A DNA stretch of 64,000 bases from Legionella shakespearei DSM 23087 (GTDB taxonomy: Bacteria > Pseudomonadota > Gammaproteobacteria > Legionellales > Legionellaceae): NCBI RefSeq assembly GCF_000373765.1, contig NZ_KB892393.1:1-64000 (forward strand), written 5' to 3'. Position numbers and translations under genes: made by a program. Positions 36,040 through 44,160 of this stretch are shown here, in pieces (the stretch's first letter is position 1; every line of letters starts with the position of its first letter). Below the pieces are notes generated by a model that was not told the DNA's origin, searched no databases, and saw only the letters and a program-made list of their open reading frames with translations.

Positions 36040-37242
36040 ATGGGCGCCTACCAATATCAAGCGCTAAAAAAAAATGGCAGTACCGATAAAGGAATTATCG
36101 AAGCAGATTCCGAACGGCATGCGCGTCAGCTATTACGAGAACAAGGACTGGTACCAACCCAGGTTCAAACCTTAACGCAGCAACGAACCGGTTCCTCTTC
36201 TAAAAGTAAAATTTCCGCAGCAGACCTGTCGCTGATGACAAGGCAATTAGCCACTCTTTTAGCCGCGGGCATCCCTGTTGAAGAATCATTACGCGGCGTC
36301 AGTGAACAAACCGAAAAAGACAAAGTCAGAGAGCTGATTATGGGAATTCGGGCCAAAGTGCTCGAAGGTTATGGACTTGCACAGGCCATGGCGCAATATC
36401 CCAATGCTTTTCCTGAGTTGTACCGCGCAACAGTAGGTGCCGGTGAGCAGACTGGTCGTCTTGATCTGGTATTGGAAAAATTGGCAGATTATACGGAAAA
36501 TCAGCAACAAACCCGACAAAAAGTTCAGCAGGCACTTATCTACCCTATTTTGATGATTGTTGTATCAACAGCAATTATCAGCTTCCTGCTGACTTTCGTG
36601 GTACCTAAAATTATTGAAGTATTTACCAGCAGTGGCCAAACTCTTCCCGCAATGACAGAAATGCTGATTACCTTCAGCCATTTCATTAAGTCTTATGGGC
36701 TCTATACTGTAGCAGCCCTGATTCTGGCTATTATTGGCTTTAAGAAAAGTCTCAATAACATAAAGATTAAAACAGCCTGGCACCGTTTCATTCTTAAATT
36801 GCCCATAGTTTCCTATCTGGTCAGAACAATCAATGTTGCGCGCTATATACATACCTTTGGTATTTTGTTTGCCGCCGGTGTGAGTGTTCTTGAAACCATG
36901 CGGGTTTCTGCAAGTCTTGTCACCAATGTCGTCATGCGCCAGGCCTTTGATACAGCAACGCTCAGAGTGCGTGAAGGAAGCGGCATCAGTGAAGCCTTGA
37001 AAGAAACCCGTTATATAAGTCCTATGGCCATTCATTTAATCGCCAGTGGAGAAAAAAGTGGCCAGCTTTCCAGCATGATGGAACGGGCGGCCAGCCATTT
37101 GGATAATGAGGTGAAGCGGTTGATCGATACGTCTTTAACCCTGTTAGAACCTTTGGTTATTTTATTTATGGGAGCAGTTGTATTATTTATAGTTTTAGCT
37201 ACATTATTACCTATCTTTTCTATGGAACAGTTAGTAGCGTAG
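36040..37242 (+). CDS. lspF: Type II secretion inner-membrane protein GspF/LspF
   Basis: Polytopic core protein of the type II secretion platform that contacts the GspE ATPase. The 400-residue protein has two repeated T2SSF domains (about 70-190 and 275-395) with three membrane segments and the family motifs LTRQLATLLAAGIPV, GEQTGRL and SGEKSGQLSSMMERA. The N-terminal ARM-like region (MGAYQYQALKKNG) is typical of GspF. It heads the cluster lspF-GHIJK; a perfect inverted repeat separates it from lspG. Confidence 0.95.
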   Translation: MGAYQYQALKKNGSTDKGIIEADSERHARQLLREQGLVPTQVQTLTQQRTGSSSKSKISAADLSLMTRQLATLLAAGIPVEESLRGVSEQTEKDKVRELIMGIRAKVLEGYGLAQAMAQYPNAFPELYRATVGAGEQTGRLDLVLEKLADYTENQQQTRQKVQQALIYPILMIVVSTAIISFLLTFVVPKIIEVFTSSGQTLPAMTEMLITFSHFIKSYGLYTVAALILAIIGFKKSLNNIKIKTAWHRFILKLPIVSYLVRTINVARYIHTFGILFAAGVSVLETMRVSASLVTNVVMRQAFDTATLRVREGSGISEALKETRYISPMAIHLIASGEKSGQLSSMMERAASHLDNEVKRLIDTSLTLLEPLVILFMGAVVLFIVLATLLPIFSMEQLVA

Positions 37243-37267
37243 GTTAGTGGGTTGATTTTAAATAGAC

Positions 37268-37366
37268 GTAGCCTTGATGCAGCGACAGCGTAATCAAGGT
37301 GTTCATCCTGAAAGGCTAAAAGGCCATAGGAAAACCTTGATTACGCTGTCGCTGCATCAAGGCTAC
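37268..37366. repeat. 99-bp inverted repeat with perfect 33-bp arms inside the lsp cluster
   Basis: Left arm 37268-37300 (GTAGCCTTGATGCAGCGACA...) and right arm 37334-37366 are exact complements; the loop is 33 nt. It begins 26 bp after the lspF stop and ends 63 bp before lspG. Transcribed, it would form a very stable hairpin between the two genes. It has no T-run, so strong termination is not certain. No second copy was seen in the window. Confidence 0.9.
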
Positions 37367-37429
37367 AGTTTTTTAAGCAATACCCCACTTTATGTTATAA
37401 TTTATCATTTAGTTTTAAGAGGAATAAAG

Positions 37430-37849
37430 ATGAATCGACAAAAGGGTTTTTCATTAATTGAAATCATGGTGGTTGTGGTTATTCTGGGGATTCTGGCTTC
37501 AATCGTGGTACCTAAAATTATGGGGCGTCCTGATGAAGCGCGTAAAGTGAAGGCGAAGCAAGATGTGCTGGCCATACAAAACGCACTTGACTTGTATAAG
37601 CTGGATAATGGTTCTTATCCAACCACCGATCAAGGTTTAATGGCTCTGGTTGAAAAACCGTCCAATAACCCCAGCCCCACCAATTGGAAGCAATACCTTA
37701 AATCAGTTCCTAAAGATCCTTGGGGAAGAGATTATCTTTATTTAAATCCAGGCCAGCATGGTGAAGTTGATGTGTTTACCCTGGGTGCTGAAGGGCAACC
37801 TGGTGGAACAGGAATCAATGCAGAAATTGGTAACTGGGATGACCACTAA
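37430..37849 (+). CDS. lspG: Type II secretion major pseudopilin GspG/LspG
   Basis: Main subunit of the secretion pseudopilus. The 139-residue prepilin has the leader MNRQKG, cut before Phe in FSLIEIMVVVVILGIL with the needed Glu at +5, a hydrophobic N-helix, and the GspG C-terminal pattern YPTTDQGLMALV, PWGRDYLYLNPG and calcium-binding DVFTLGAEGQPGG. The ATG at 37430 has AAGAGGAAT upstream and gives the standard six-residue leader; the longer frame upstream runs into the inverted repeat. Confidence 0.97.
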   Translation: MNRQKGFSLIEIMVVVVILGILASIVVPKIMGRPDEARKVKAKQDVLAIQNALDLYKLDNGSYPTTDQGLMALVEKPSNNPSPTNWKQYLKSVPKDPWGRDYLYLNPGQHGEVDVFTLGAEGQPGGTGINAEIGNWDDH

Positions 37850-38324
37850 TCGCGGTTTTACCTTAATTGAAATTCTGATCGTCATTGTTATTATTGGCAT
37901 AACCGTTGGTTTTGCCTTAATAGCTTTTGGCGATTTTGGTGAAAGCAAGCGTATATTATTTGCTGCTGATCAATTGGGAAATACCCTGAAACTGGCCCAA
38001 CAGCAAGCGATACTGGAACACGGGACTTTGGGTCTTAAAATCGATAATACCAGCTACCAGATTTTAAAATTACACAATGCTTCAGAATGGAAACCTATAT
38101 CGAACAAGGGTGTTTTTAAAGTGCATTATTTTCCTCACAATACAGTAATTACCTTGAAAACCAATAACAAGGCAAGTGTTGGAGCACCGTCTATAATCAT
38201 AGGCTCATCCGGAGATATCACTCCCTTTACCCTGGACTTTGGAATCAACAAAGAAAATACCATCGTCACCCTTACCGGCAGCGCTAACGGTACATTAAAC
38301 TTTATTACGGCAACTCCGAAATGA
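37839..38324 (+). CDS. lspH: Type II secretion minor pseudopilin GspH/LspH
   Basis: Minor subunit of the pseudopilus. The 161-residue prepilin has a leader MTTNRG before FTLIEILIVIVIIGITVGF, with Glu at +5, followed by the GspH beta domain (ADQLGNTLKLAQQQAIL). The ATG at 37839 overlaps the lspG end by 11 bp; an earlier in-frame start would bury the leader and is rejected. Overlaps lspI by 4 bp. Confidence 0.93.
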   Translation: MTTNRGFTLIEILIVIVIIGITVGFALIAFGDFGESKRILFAADQLGNTLKLAQQQAILEHGTLGLKIDNTSYQILKLHNASEWKPISNKGVFKVHYFPHNTVITLKTNNKASVGAPSIIIGSSGDITPFTLDFGINKENTIVTLTGSANGTLNFITATPK

Positions 38325-38695
38325 TCAGAAAGCCCCAATCATCAGGTTTTACCCTAATCGAAGTACTTCTAGCCCTCGCTATTATTGCTATTGCATTGAC
38401 TGCTCTTTTAAAAGCGACCGCACAAAATATTGAAAACACCCACAGGCTAAAAGAGAAAAATGTCAGCCATTGGATAGCCATACAAGGAGCTACCATGATC
38501 CAGTTAGGTCTGGTTCATGTCAATCACAGCCAAGAGTCGACACAAGCGACAACTATGTTGGGACAGCAGTGGTATTGGAGAGCAAAACTCAGTGCCACTC
38601 CTGTCAAAAAAATGCAGCAGATTACTATTTCAGTGAGCCCCCAACAATCTGGCCCATTCAGAGAAGAATTAATCGCCTTCAGGTATTTGCTATGA
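38321..38695 (+). CDS. lspI: Type II secretion minor pseudopilin GspI/LspI
   Basis: Minor pseudopilin that starts the GspI-J-K tip complex. The 124-residue prepilin has leader MIRKPQSSG before FTLIEVLLALAIIAIALTAL, Glu at +5, and the GspI pattern HWIAIQGATMIQLGL. It begins in an ATGA overlap with lspH and ends in an ATGA overlap with lspJ. Confidence 0.92.
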   Translation: MIRKPQSSGFTLIEVLLALAIIAIALTALLKATAQNIENTHRLKEKNVSHWIAIQGATMIQLGLVHVNHSQESTQATTMLGQQWYWRAKLSATPVKKMQQITISVSPQQSGPFREELIAFRYLL

Positions 38696-39309
38696 AACGA
38701 AGTATTGGCTTTACTTTAATAGAAATTTTGATTGCCTTAACTGTTTTTGCAATTCTGGCAACCATTACCTCCTCTTCGCTTTATTATGCATTTAATACCA
38801 GAACACGAGTTAATGCACAGGCCGAACAATTAAATACATTACAACTTGCCGTCAGCATCATTCAGCAGGATATATCGCAAACTGTAGATCGCGCTGTCAG
38901 AGGGAATGAAATGCGCTTATTTCCAGTGTTTGTTGGTCAATCTCAATATCTGGAATTTACTCGTGATGGCTCCATTAATCCGCAAAGTCTTGAAAAGCGC
39001 AGCACCCTGAAGAGAATTGCGCTGGTATGTGAAGAGGGTAAATTACTGCATCGCACCTGGAACAGTCTTGATCCTGCGAACAGAAATATTTATTCAGACA
39101 AGGAGTTAATCGGTAATTTAACGGAGTGTCATTTTAATTTTTTGAACCAGAACCTGGAAGTTCTTAACGAATGGCGTGAACAGGCAGTGACACAAAATCA
39201 ACGTAAAGAACCCTTCCCTAAAGCCATACAAATTAATATAACCCTGAATGACTGGGGTAAAATGAATATGCTATTTATTATTCCCGAGGCTCTTTATGTT
39301 TCCAATTAA
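38692..39309 (+). CDS. lspJ: Type II secretion minor pseudopilin GspJ/LspJ
   Basis: Tip-complex pseudopilin. The 205-residue prepilin starts MKRSIG before FTLIEILIALTVFAILATIT, with Glu at +5; the rest fits GspJ (QLAVSIIQQDISQTVDRAVR, and FTRDGSINPQ). The ATG at 38692 overlaps the lspI stop; the longer frame upstream is inside lspI. Overlaps lspK by 14 bp. Confidence 0.93.
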   Translation: MKRSIGFTLIEILIALTVFAILATITSSSLYYAFNTRTRVNAQAEQLNTLQLAVSIIQQDISQTVDRAVRGNEMRLFPVFVGQSQYLEFTRDGSINPQSLEKRSTLKRIALVCEEGKLLHRTWNSLDPANRNIYSDKELIGNLTECHFNFLNQNLEVLNEWREQAVTQNQRKEPFPKAIQINITLNDWGKMNMLFIIPEALYVSN

Positions 39310-40237
39310 ACAGCTAAAGGGCGGAGCGCTTCTTACAGCTCTTTTTATTATGACGCTGGTTGCGATTGTAGCCACAGCCATGAGTACCCGCTTGCAACTG
39401 GATATTTACCGCACTCGTCTGATTGTTATTCACGATAAATTATATCTTGCTTCTCAAGGAGTTACGTTTTGGGCATTTCATGAATTAAGTGAAAAAAGAA
39501 ACGCCTTTACCAAAGTTAATGAACAAGGCATGGTGGATGTTTTTCCCAAGGATATGGAAACCATTTATCCGCAGGTCAAACTCTCGGGCGGTCTTTATGA
39601 CTTACAGTCACGATTCAATTTAAATAATCTTGTGGACAGAAAATTTGCTTCTGTCTTTATTAACCTTATTGGACGAATATACTCTGGAATAACCAATGCG
39701 GAAAAAATGGATTTGGCTCAGGCGGTAAAGAACTGGATATCAAACTATGATTTGTCTCAGGGTAAAGACAGTTATACTTCTTATTATCTGGGACAAAATC
39801 CTGGTTATTACCCAAGCCATCAGCTCATGAAAAGTGGTTCGGAATTTCGCCTGATTAAAGAAGTTTCAGCCCCCATGTATCTTGCTTTTGAACCCTTTAT
39901 TACAGCTTTGCCAGAAACGACTCCCATTAATATTAATACGGCTCCCAAGAAGCTTCTTATGTCGCTTGGGAATGGAATGAGTGAAGCCCAAGCCAATGAA
40001 TTGATAATGGCTCGAGGTGAAAATGGCATTAAAAATATGAGAGATATAGGAGAGTTGATAAAAAAAATCGACTTGCCAAGCGACCAGATTACGATTGAAA
40101 GCCAATATTTTCTTAGTGTTGCTCATGCCTCCAGTGACGAGTTTAACCTGACGGTTTATACGCTGATGAAACGCAGCAAGGATAAGAAGGGAAAATTGAC
40201 AGTGAGTGTTGTCAGGGAAAGTATTAATAGTTTTTAA
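39296..40237 (+). CDS. lspK: Type II secretion minor pseudopilin GspK/LspK
   Basis: Largest minor pseudopilin, capping the pseudopilus. The 313-residue protein has leader MFPIKQLKGG before ALLTALFIMTLVAIVATAMS and lacks the Glu at +5, as is characteristic of GspK. The alpha domain with helix-hairpin-helix-like repeats follows (TPININTAPKKLLMSLG). It is the last gene of the cluster; the other lsp genes (C, D, E, L, M) are not in this window. Confidence 0.93.
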   Translation: MFPIKQLKGGALLTALFIMTLVAIVATAMSTRLQLDIYRTRLIVIHDKLYLASQGVTFWAFHELSEKRNAFTKVNEQGMVDVFPKDMETIYPQVKLSGGLYDLQSRFNLNNLVDRKFASVFINLIGRIYSGITNAEKMDLAQAVKNWISNYDLSQGKDSYTSYYLGQNPGYYPSHQLMKSGSEFRLIKEVSAPMYLAFEPFITALPETTPININTAPKKLLMSLGNGMSEAQANELIMARGENGIKNMRDIGELIKKIDLPSDQITIESQYFLSVAHASSDEFNLTVYTLMKRSKDKKGKLTVSVVRESINSF

Positions 40238-40334
40238 TTTAGCTTTTTTGTTTATGCACAAGCACGAAGGGGTCCGCTTGACAGACACAGACGCAATACG
40301 GGCTACAAAATCCCACTGAATCCTGGCAGGGCCT

Positions 40335-40434
40335 GTAGCCCGGTCTGCTTGCAGCCGGGAGCCAAGTGGCACCATGCCACTTTCAGGAGATCCTTCGCGC
40401 AAAAACACGCGCTCAGGACGACGTAGATCGAAGG
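40335..40434. repeat. Composite repeat: family D hairpin plus half family A element
   Basis: GTAGCCCGGTCTGCTTGCAG then CCGGGA (40335-40360), a spacer with GGCACCATGCC, and one palindrome arm up to GACGACGTAGATCG (40391-40430). Same composite order as at 2-94. It fills most of the 40238-40594 gap, which holds no gene besides the promoter region of the next one. Confidence 0.75.
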
Positions 40435-40594
40435 ACAACGTGGATCCGCCGTGAATGGCTAAGATCGCGCTCCATTTTTTGAGCAAAGGGAGTTACCAGA
40501 GAAATCCAGAACACTCAATTCCTTCTTAAAAATTGGACTTTTATTGATGTACATGATTAAATGCAACCCCATTTGATTTTACGAGGTTCATTTT

Positions 40595-40885
40595 GTGAAA
40601 AAGGTGATTGCAATCCTGTTAGTATCTTTGTGTGTTAGTACTGGATATGCCAGTAAACTTAGTAAATTTCTCAATAAAATGGATAACGATCAAAAGCAGC
40701 AGGCAGCACAACAGCGCCAACTAGAAGCACAGGAAATGCAACGAGATATGAATTTTGCTGATTTTTCCTTCAGATTACAGCAAAGATACACTGATAATCA
40801 TGGTCAACGCTGCCGGGATTATGAATTCCGGGCACGATCTAATCCGTATAAACATGGTTATTTGACTGTATGTGATGAGCGATAA
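40595..40885 (+). CDS. Small secreted protein of unknown function
   Basis: The 96-residue product has a signal peptide (about 1-19, cut after GYA), a Gln-rich stretch (QKQQAAQQRQLEAQEMQRD, residues 33-51) likely to be a charged helix, and a C-terminal part with two cysteines (C73, C93). It starts with GTG at 40595, preceded by ACGAGG at about 9 bases; no ATG start fits. No family recognised. The convergent LpnE-like gene ends 110 bp away. Confidence 0.68.
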   Translation: MKKVIAILLVSLCVSTGYASKLSKFLNKMDNDQKQQAAQQRQLEAQEMQRDMNFADFSFRLQQRYTDNHGQRCRDYEFRARSNPYKHGYLTVCDER

Positions 40886-40933
40886 TTTTAGCAATTATCT
40901 TGATCGCCTTTAATTGACATAATGTCATTACAA

Positions 40934-40972
40934 GGAGATCCTTCGCGCAAAAAGACGCGCTCAGGACGACGT
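40934..40972. repeat. Single arm of the family A palindrome
   Basis: GGAGATCCTTCGCGCAAAAA through GACGACGT without its partner arm, between two converging genes. Confidence 0.75.
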
Positions 40973-40994
40973 GCTTTAATTAGGTAATCAGTGA

Positions 40995-42125
40995 CTAATC
41001 ATCAAAATCTTGTTTGGCTTCTAAAGTACCCATATCGCGGATCATTTTATCCGCGTCTTTTTTATCTTGTTCGCTTAATTTTCCCTCCAAAGCCTGCAGT
41101 TCTTTAGATGCTTCTTCGTTTTTATTTTGGGAAGAAATTTTCAACCAGGCATAGGCTTTCACCAAACTCTTATCAACACCTAATCCGGCCAGATACATGT
41201 AGCCCAATTTGGCTTGTCCTAATGCATTGCCCTGAGCTGCAGATTTACCAAACCAGAATGCGGCTTGTTGATAGTCTTTATCCACACCATTTCCGGTTAA
41301 AAGTAACTGCCCTATTTGTGCCTGAGCTTCTGGCTGTCCCTTTTCAGCTGCAGCCTGATACCAATATGCTGCTTTTCGTGGATCAGCATCCACTCCATAT
41401 CCTTTAAGATAATAATAGGCAAGATAGGTTTGCGCGTTCACATGTCCGTGATTGGCAGCCTGAGAAAACCAGTAAAATGCGGCTTTATCATCAGCAGAAA
41501 CTCCGCCTTGTTGTCCAGTGTACAATAAGGCCAGACTGTACTCACCCTTTTCATCACCCTGCTCTGCTGCTTTTTGATACCACTCCAATGCTTTGCTCGC
41601 ATCCTTTGGAGTACCTTTACCCATCATGTATTGATAGCCCAGATTGACTTGTGCTTTACTGTAGCCCTGATCTGCGGCTTTTCTAAACCAGATAAAGGCA
41701 TTTTCTTCACTGGCCTGCACGCCATCACCCGTAGCATACATCAGTCCTATATTACGTTGTGCAATGGGGTTCCCCATTTCGGCTGCTTTCATATACCATT
41801 TAAATGCTTCACGGAAGTCTTGGGCAACGCCTTTGCCAGAATCGTACATAAAACCCAAGCTTAACTGCGACATGGCATTCCCTTTTTCAGCAGATTTTAA
41901 ATACCAGTCGTGTGCGTCTTTCAGATTTTCGGGTACACCGTATCCATATTGATACATACGTCCTAACAGATACATTGCTTCTTCATTACCGTCTTTTGCG
42001 GCCTGCATCAGATGCGGGTATGCTGTTGTGTAATCACCATTTTCGAAAGCGGCAAATCCGATTAATTCATCTGCAAAAACGGTATTTCCTGCTAATAATA
42101 AAACTCCTAAAATGAAACCGCGCAT
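40995..42125 (-). CDS. lpnE: Sel1-repeat protein, LpnE-like
   Basis: Periplasmic or secreted solenoid protein. The 376-residue product has a signal peptide (cut near VFA-DE, residue 19) and eight consecutive Sel1/TPR-like repeats of about 36 residues between residues 45 and 340, each with the GxAxAQxxLGxxYxxGxGV and A-x2-W pattern. A charged C-terminal tail follows. Size and eight repeats match L. pneumophila LpnE, a virulence-associated protein that influences host entry and vacuole trafficking. Legionella has several Sel1 proteins (EnhC, LidL), so orthology is likely but not proven. The ATG at 42125 has GGAG at 6-9 bases; a GTG two codons upstream is less likely. Confidence 0.8.
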   Translation of the reverse strand: MRGFILGVLLLAGNTVFADELIGFAAFENGDYTTAYPHLMQAAKDGNEEAMYLLGRMYQYGYGVPENLKDAHDWYLKSAEKGNAMSQLSLGFMYDSGKGVAQDFREAFKWYMKAAEMGNPIAQRNIGLMYATGDGVQASEENAFIWFRKAADQGYSKAQVNLGYQYMMGKGTPKDASKALEWYQKAAEQGDEKGEYSLALLYTGQQGGVSADDKAAFYWFSQAANHGHVNAQTYLAYYYLKGYGVDADPRKAAYWYQAAAEKGQPEAQAQIGQLLLTGNGVDKDYQQAAFWFGKSAAQGNALGQAKLGYMYLAGLGVDKSLVKAYAWLKISSQNKNEEASKELQALEGKLSEQDKKDADKMIRDMGTLEAKQDFDD

Positions 42126-42295
42126 ACCCACTCCAAAAGAGCTTCCTTAATTAAAGAGTAGAATATTAGAACAACAAAGCAAGTATGTGGGTGAATTTTC
42201 TTATAAAATCAAGGTGATCGCACTGACTTGGCTTGTATTGACGAGGAGACTTGCATAATGTCAGCTTGTTTCAAACAGGATGAGGTGAGTTCAAT

Positions 42296-42325
42296 CCCGT
42301 ATTACGCTTCGCTAATACGGGCTAC
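42296..42325. repeat. REP-like hairpin
   Basis: CCCGTATTACGCTTCGCTAA followed by TACGGGCTAC, 14 bp after the end of the orphan gene at 42340 (minus strand); probably forms its transcript end. Confidence 0.75.
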
Positions 42326-42339
42326 GAATCTGAGTGAGA

Positions 42340-42789
42340 TTAGAATGCAGCATTACCCGGATTAAATTCATGGGAATTAACTTGATGAGATTTGGTACCG
42401 GTAACTTGGCCAAAAAGTTTATTTTCCATAATTTTAGCTTGTCGTGTAAAAAACTCTACTTCTCTTAAATAAAAGCAGGTGTTGTGACTTTCGTTATTCA
42501 GTTTACCCAATGCTGAAAAGAATGTGCTCATTTCTCTTTTGGCTGAATCAGAACCATTAGATAGTTGTACTTTAACCATGATTGTATAAGATGGTTTTTT
42601 GTTATCCTCGGATGCTTCATTTCGTATAGAAGTTATGTCCAAAGATGGGTACTTGGTAGCAATGTCATCAACTCCGAAATTACTTTTTGCATCAGTAATC
42701 ACTGCTGTAAATGTTTTTTTCTCATCATCTCTGTCTACATAAACACTTTTTATTCTTGTACCATCACCGCCAGTTAAAAATATTTGCAT
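42340..42789 (-). CDS. Hypothetical cytoplasmic protein
   Basis: Not recognised. The 149-residue protein has no signal peptide or membrane segment. It begins MQIFLTGGDGTRIKSVYVD and ends in a polar tail (KSHQVNSHEFNPGNAAF). Two mixed alpha/beta halves with many Ser, Asp and Lys are suggested. GAGGAA lies about 5-10 bases before the ATG at 42789, and a TTG six codons earlier is less likely. It is a lone gene. A translocated effector is possible but there is no specific evidence. Confidence 0.68.
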   Translation of the reverse strand: MQIFLTGGDGTRIKSVYVDRDDEKKTFTAVITDAKSNFGVDDIATKYPSLDITSIRNEASEDNKKPSYTIMVKVQLSNGSDSAKREMSTFFSALGKLNNESHNTCFYLREVEFFTRQAKIMENKLFGQVTGTKSHQVNSHEFNPGNAAF

Positions 42790-42959
42790 TATTATTCCTC
42801 GCTCCAATTAAAGAGCGCGAATTCTATGAATTAAATATGATCATGTCAATGAACAAAAGTACAGTAAGAAAGGAAACTTGGGGGATGAGGATATCAAAAA
42901 TACTGCCGTAACTATATCCCATAGAAATCAGTCACGGCAAAAGAGATTCACGACAGGTT

Positions 42960-44144
42960 TTATAAGGCTTCGAATATAGCCGCAGCCCCCATACCTGTAC
43001 CTATACACATGGTTACCATACCGTATCTGCCCTTAGTTCTTCTCAGTCCATGCAATAAGGTAGCTGTTCTGACAGTACCCGTGGCACCTAAAGGATGTCC
43101 TAAGGCAATAGCTCCACCTAATGGATTAATTTTATCTTTAGGTAAATCAAGATCTTTAATTACAGCCAAAGCCTGAGCAGCAAATGCTTCGTTAAGTTCT
43201 ATCCAGTCCAGTTGGTCCATGGTAATTCCGGCTCGTTTTAGAGCAATGGGAATTGCCTTGATAGGACCTATACCCATGATTTCCGGCGGTACTCCGGCAA
43301 CTGCAAAACTAAGTAAACGTCCCATGGGCTTTAAATTATATTTCTTTAACGCTTCTTCACTAGCGAGCAATGCAATACCTGCGCCATCACTGGTTTGCGA
43401 GCTGTTACCTGCGGTAACTGTTCCTCTGGCAGCAAAAACCGGTTTTAATCGGGAAATGGCTTCATATGAAGTATCTGCCCTTGGGCCTTCATCCATAGTC
43501 ACCAGCTTTCTCTTTTCTATTACAGAGGAAGTCTGCAAATCAGCCTGTCTCACTGTAATTTCTATAGGACTTATTTCTTCTTTAAAATCACCACGCTCTT
43601 GAGCAGCAACTGCTTTTCTGTGACTCTCAATGGCAAATTCATCTTGTTGTTCACGAGTAATTTCCCATTGTTTTGCAACATTCTCAGCAGTTATACCCAT
43701 TCCATAAGCAATGGCAATGTCTTCGTCATTGAAAATTACCGGGTTAGCTGTGTATTTGTTTCCACCTAAGGGAACCATGGACATGCTTTCAACACCGCCA
43801 CCCAAGGCCAGATGCATATCCCCATTACGGATGGATGCGGCGGCCGTAGCAATACTCTGTACTCCTGAAGAGCAAAACCGGTTAATTGTCATAGCAGGAA
43901 CAGATTGCGGTAAATCAGCCAGCAAGGAAGCAATACGTGCCACATTCATGCCCTGCTCTGCTTCGGGCATGGCGCAACCAATGACTACATCGCCAATTTC
44001 CTGCCAGTCCACAGACTGGTTCCTGTTAATTAAACAACGCATAGTATGCGCTAATAAATCGTCAGGTAAGGTATTTTTGAAAACACCTCTAGGTGCCTTG
44101 CCAACAGGGGTGCGCAACACATCTACAATATATACGTTAGTCAT
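42960..44144 (-). CDS. fadA: Acetyl-CoA acyltransferase (3-ketoacyl-CoA thiolase)
   Basis: Last step of fatty-acid beta-oxidation: cleaves 3-ketoacyl-CoA with CoA to acetyl-CoA. The 394-residue protein has the nucleophilic Cys in NRFCSSGVQSI, the GGGVESMS motif, the His in ALGHPLGATG and the second Cys in CIGTGMGAA. It lies 16 bp after the FadN-type gene and should form the beta-oxidation complex with it. The ATG at 44144 has GAGGAG 9-14 bases upstream. Confidence 0.93.
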   Translation of the reverse strand: MTNVYIVDVLRTPVGKAPRGVFKNTLPDDLLAHTMRCLINRNQSVDWQEIGDVVIGCAMPEAEQGMNVARIASLLADLPQSVPAMTINRFCSSGVQSIATAAASIRNGDMHLALGGGVESMSMVPLGGNKYTANPVIFNDEDIAIAYGMGITAENVAKQWEITREQQDEFAIESHRKAVAAQERGDFKEEISPIEITVRQADLQTSSVIEKRKLVTMDEGPRADTSYEAISRLKPVFAARGTVTAGNSSQTSDGAGIALLASEEALKKYNLKPMGRLLSFAVAGVPPEIMGIGPIKAIPIALKRAGITMDQLDWIELNEAFAAQALAVIKDLDLPKDKINPLGGAIALGHPLGATGTVRTATLLHGLRRTKGRYGMVTMCIGTGMGAAAIFEAL

Positions 44145-44160
44145 CACTGAATCTCCTCAC

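Noticed and set aside
36565-37035. A 156-codon minus-strand open frame
   Set aside because: Antisense to lspF, with no ribosome binding site or family match.
39866-40486. A 206-codon minus-strand open frame spanning the end of lspK and repeats
   Set aside because: Half is antisense to lspK and the other half translates REP and palindrome sequence.
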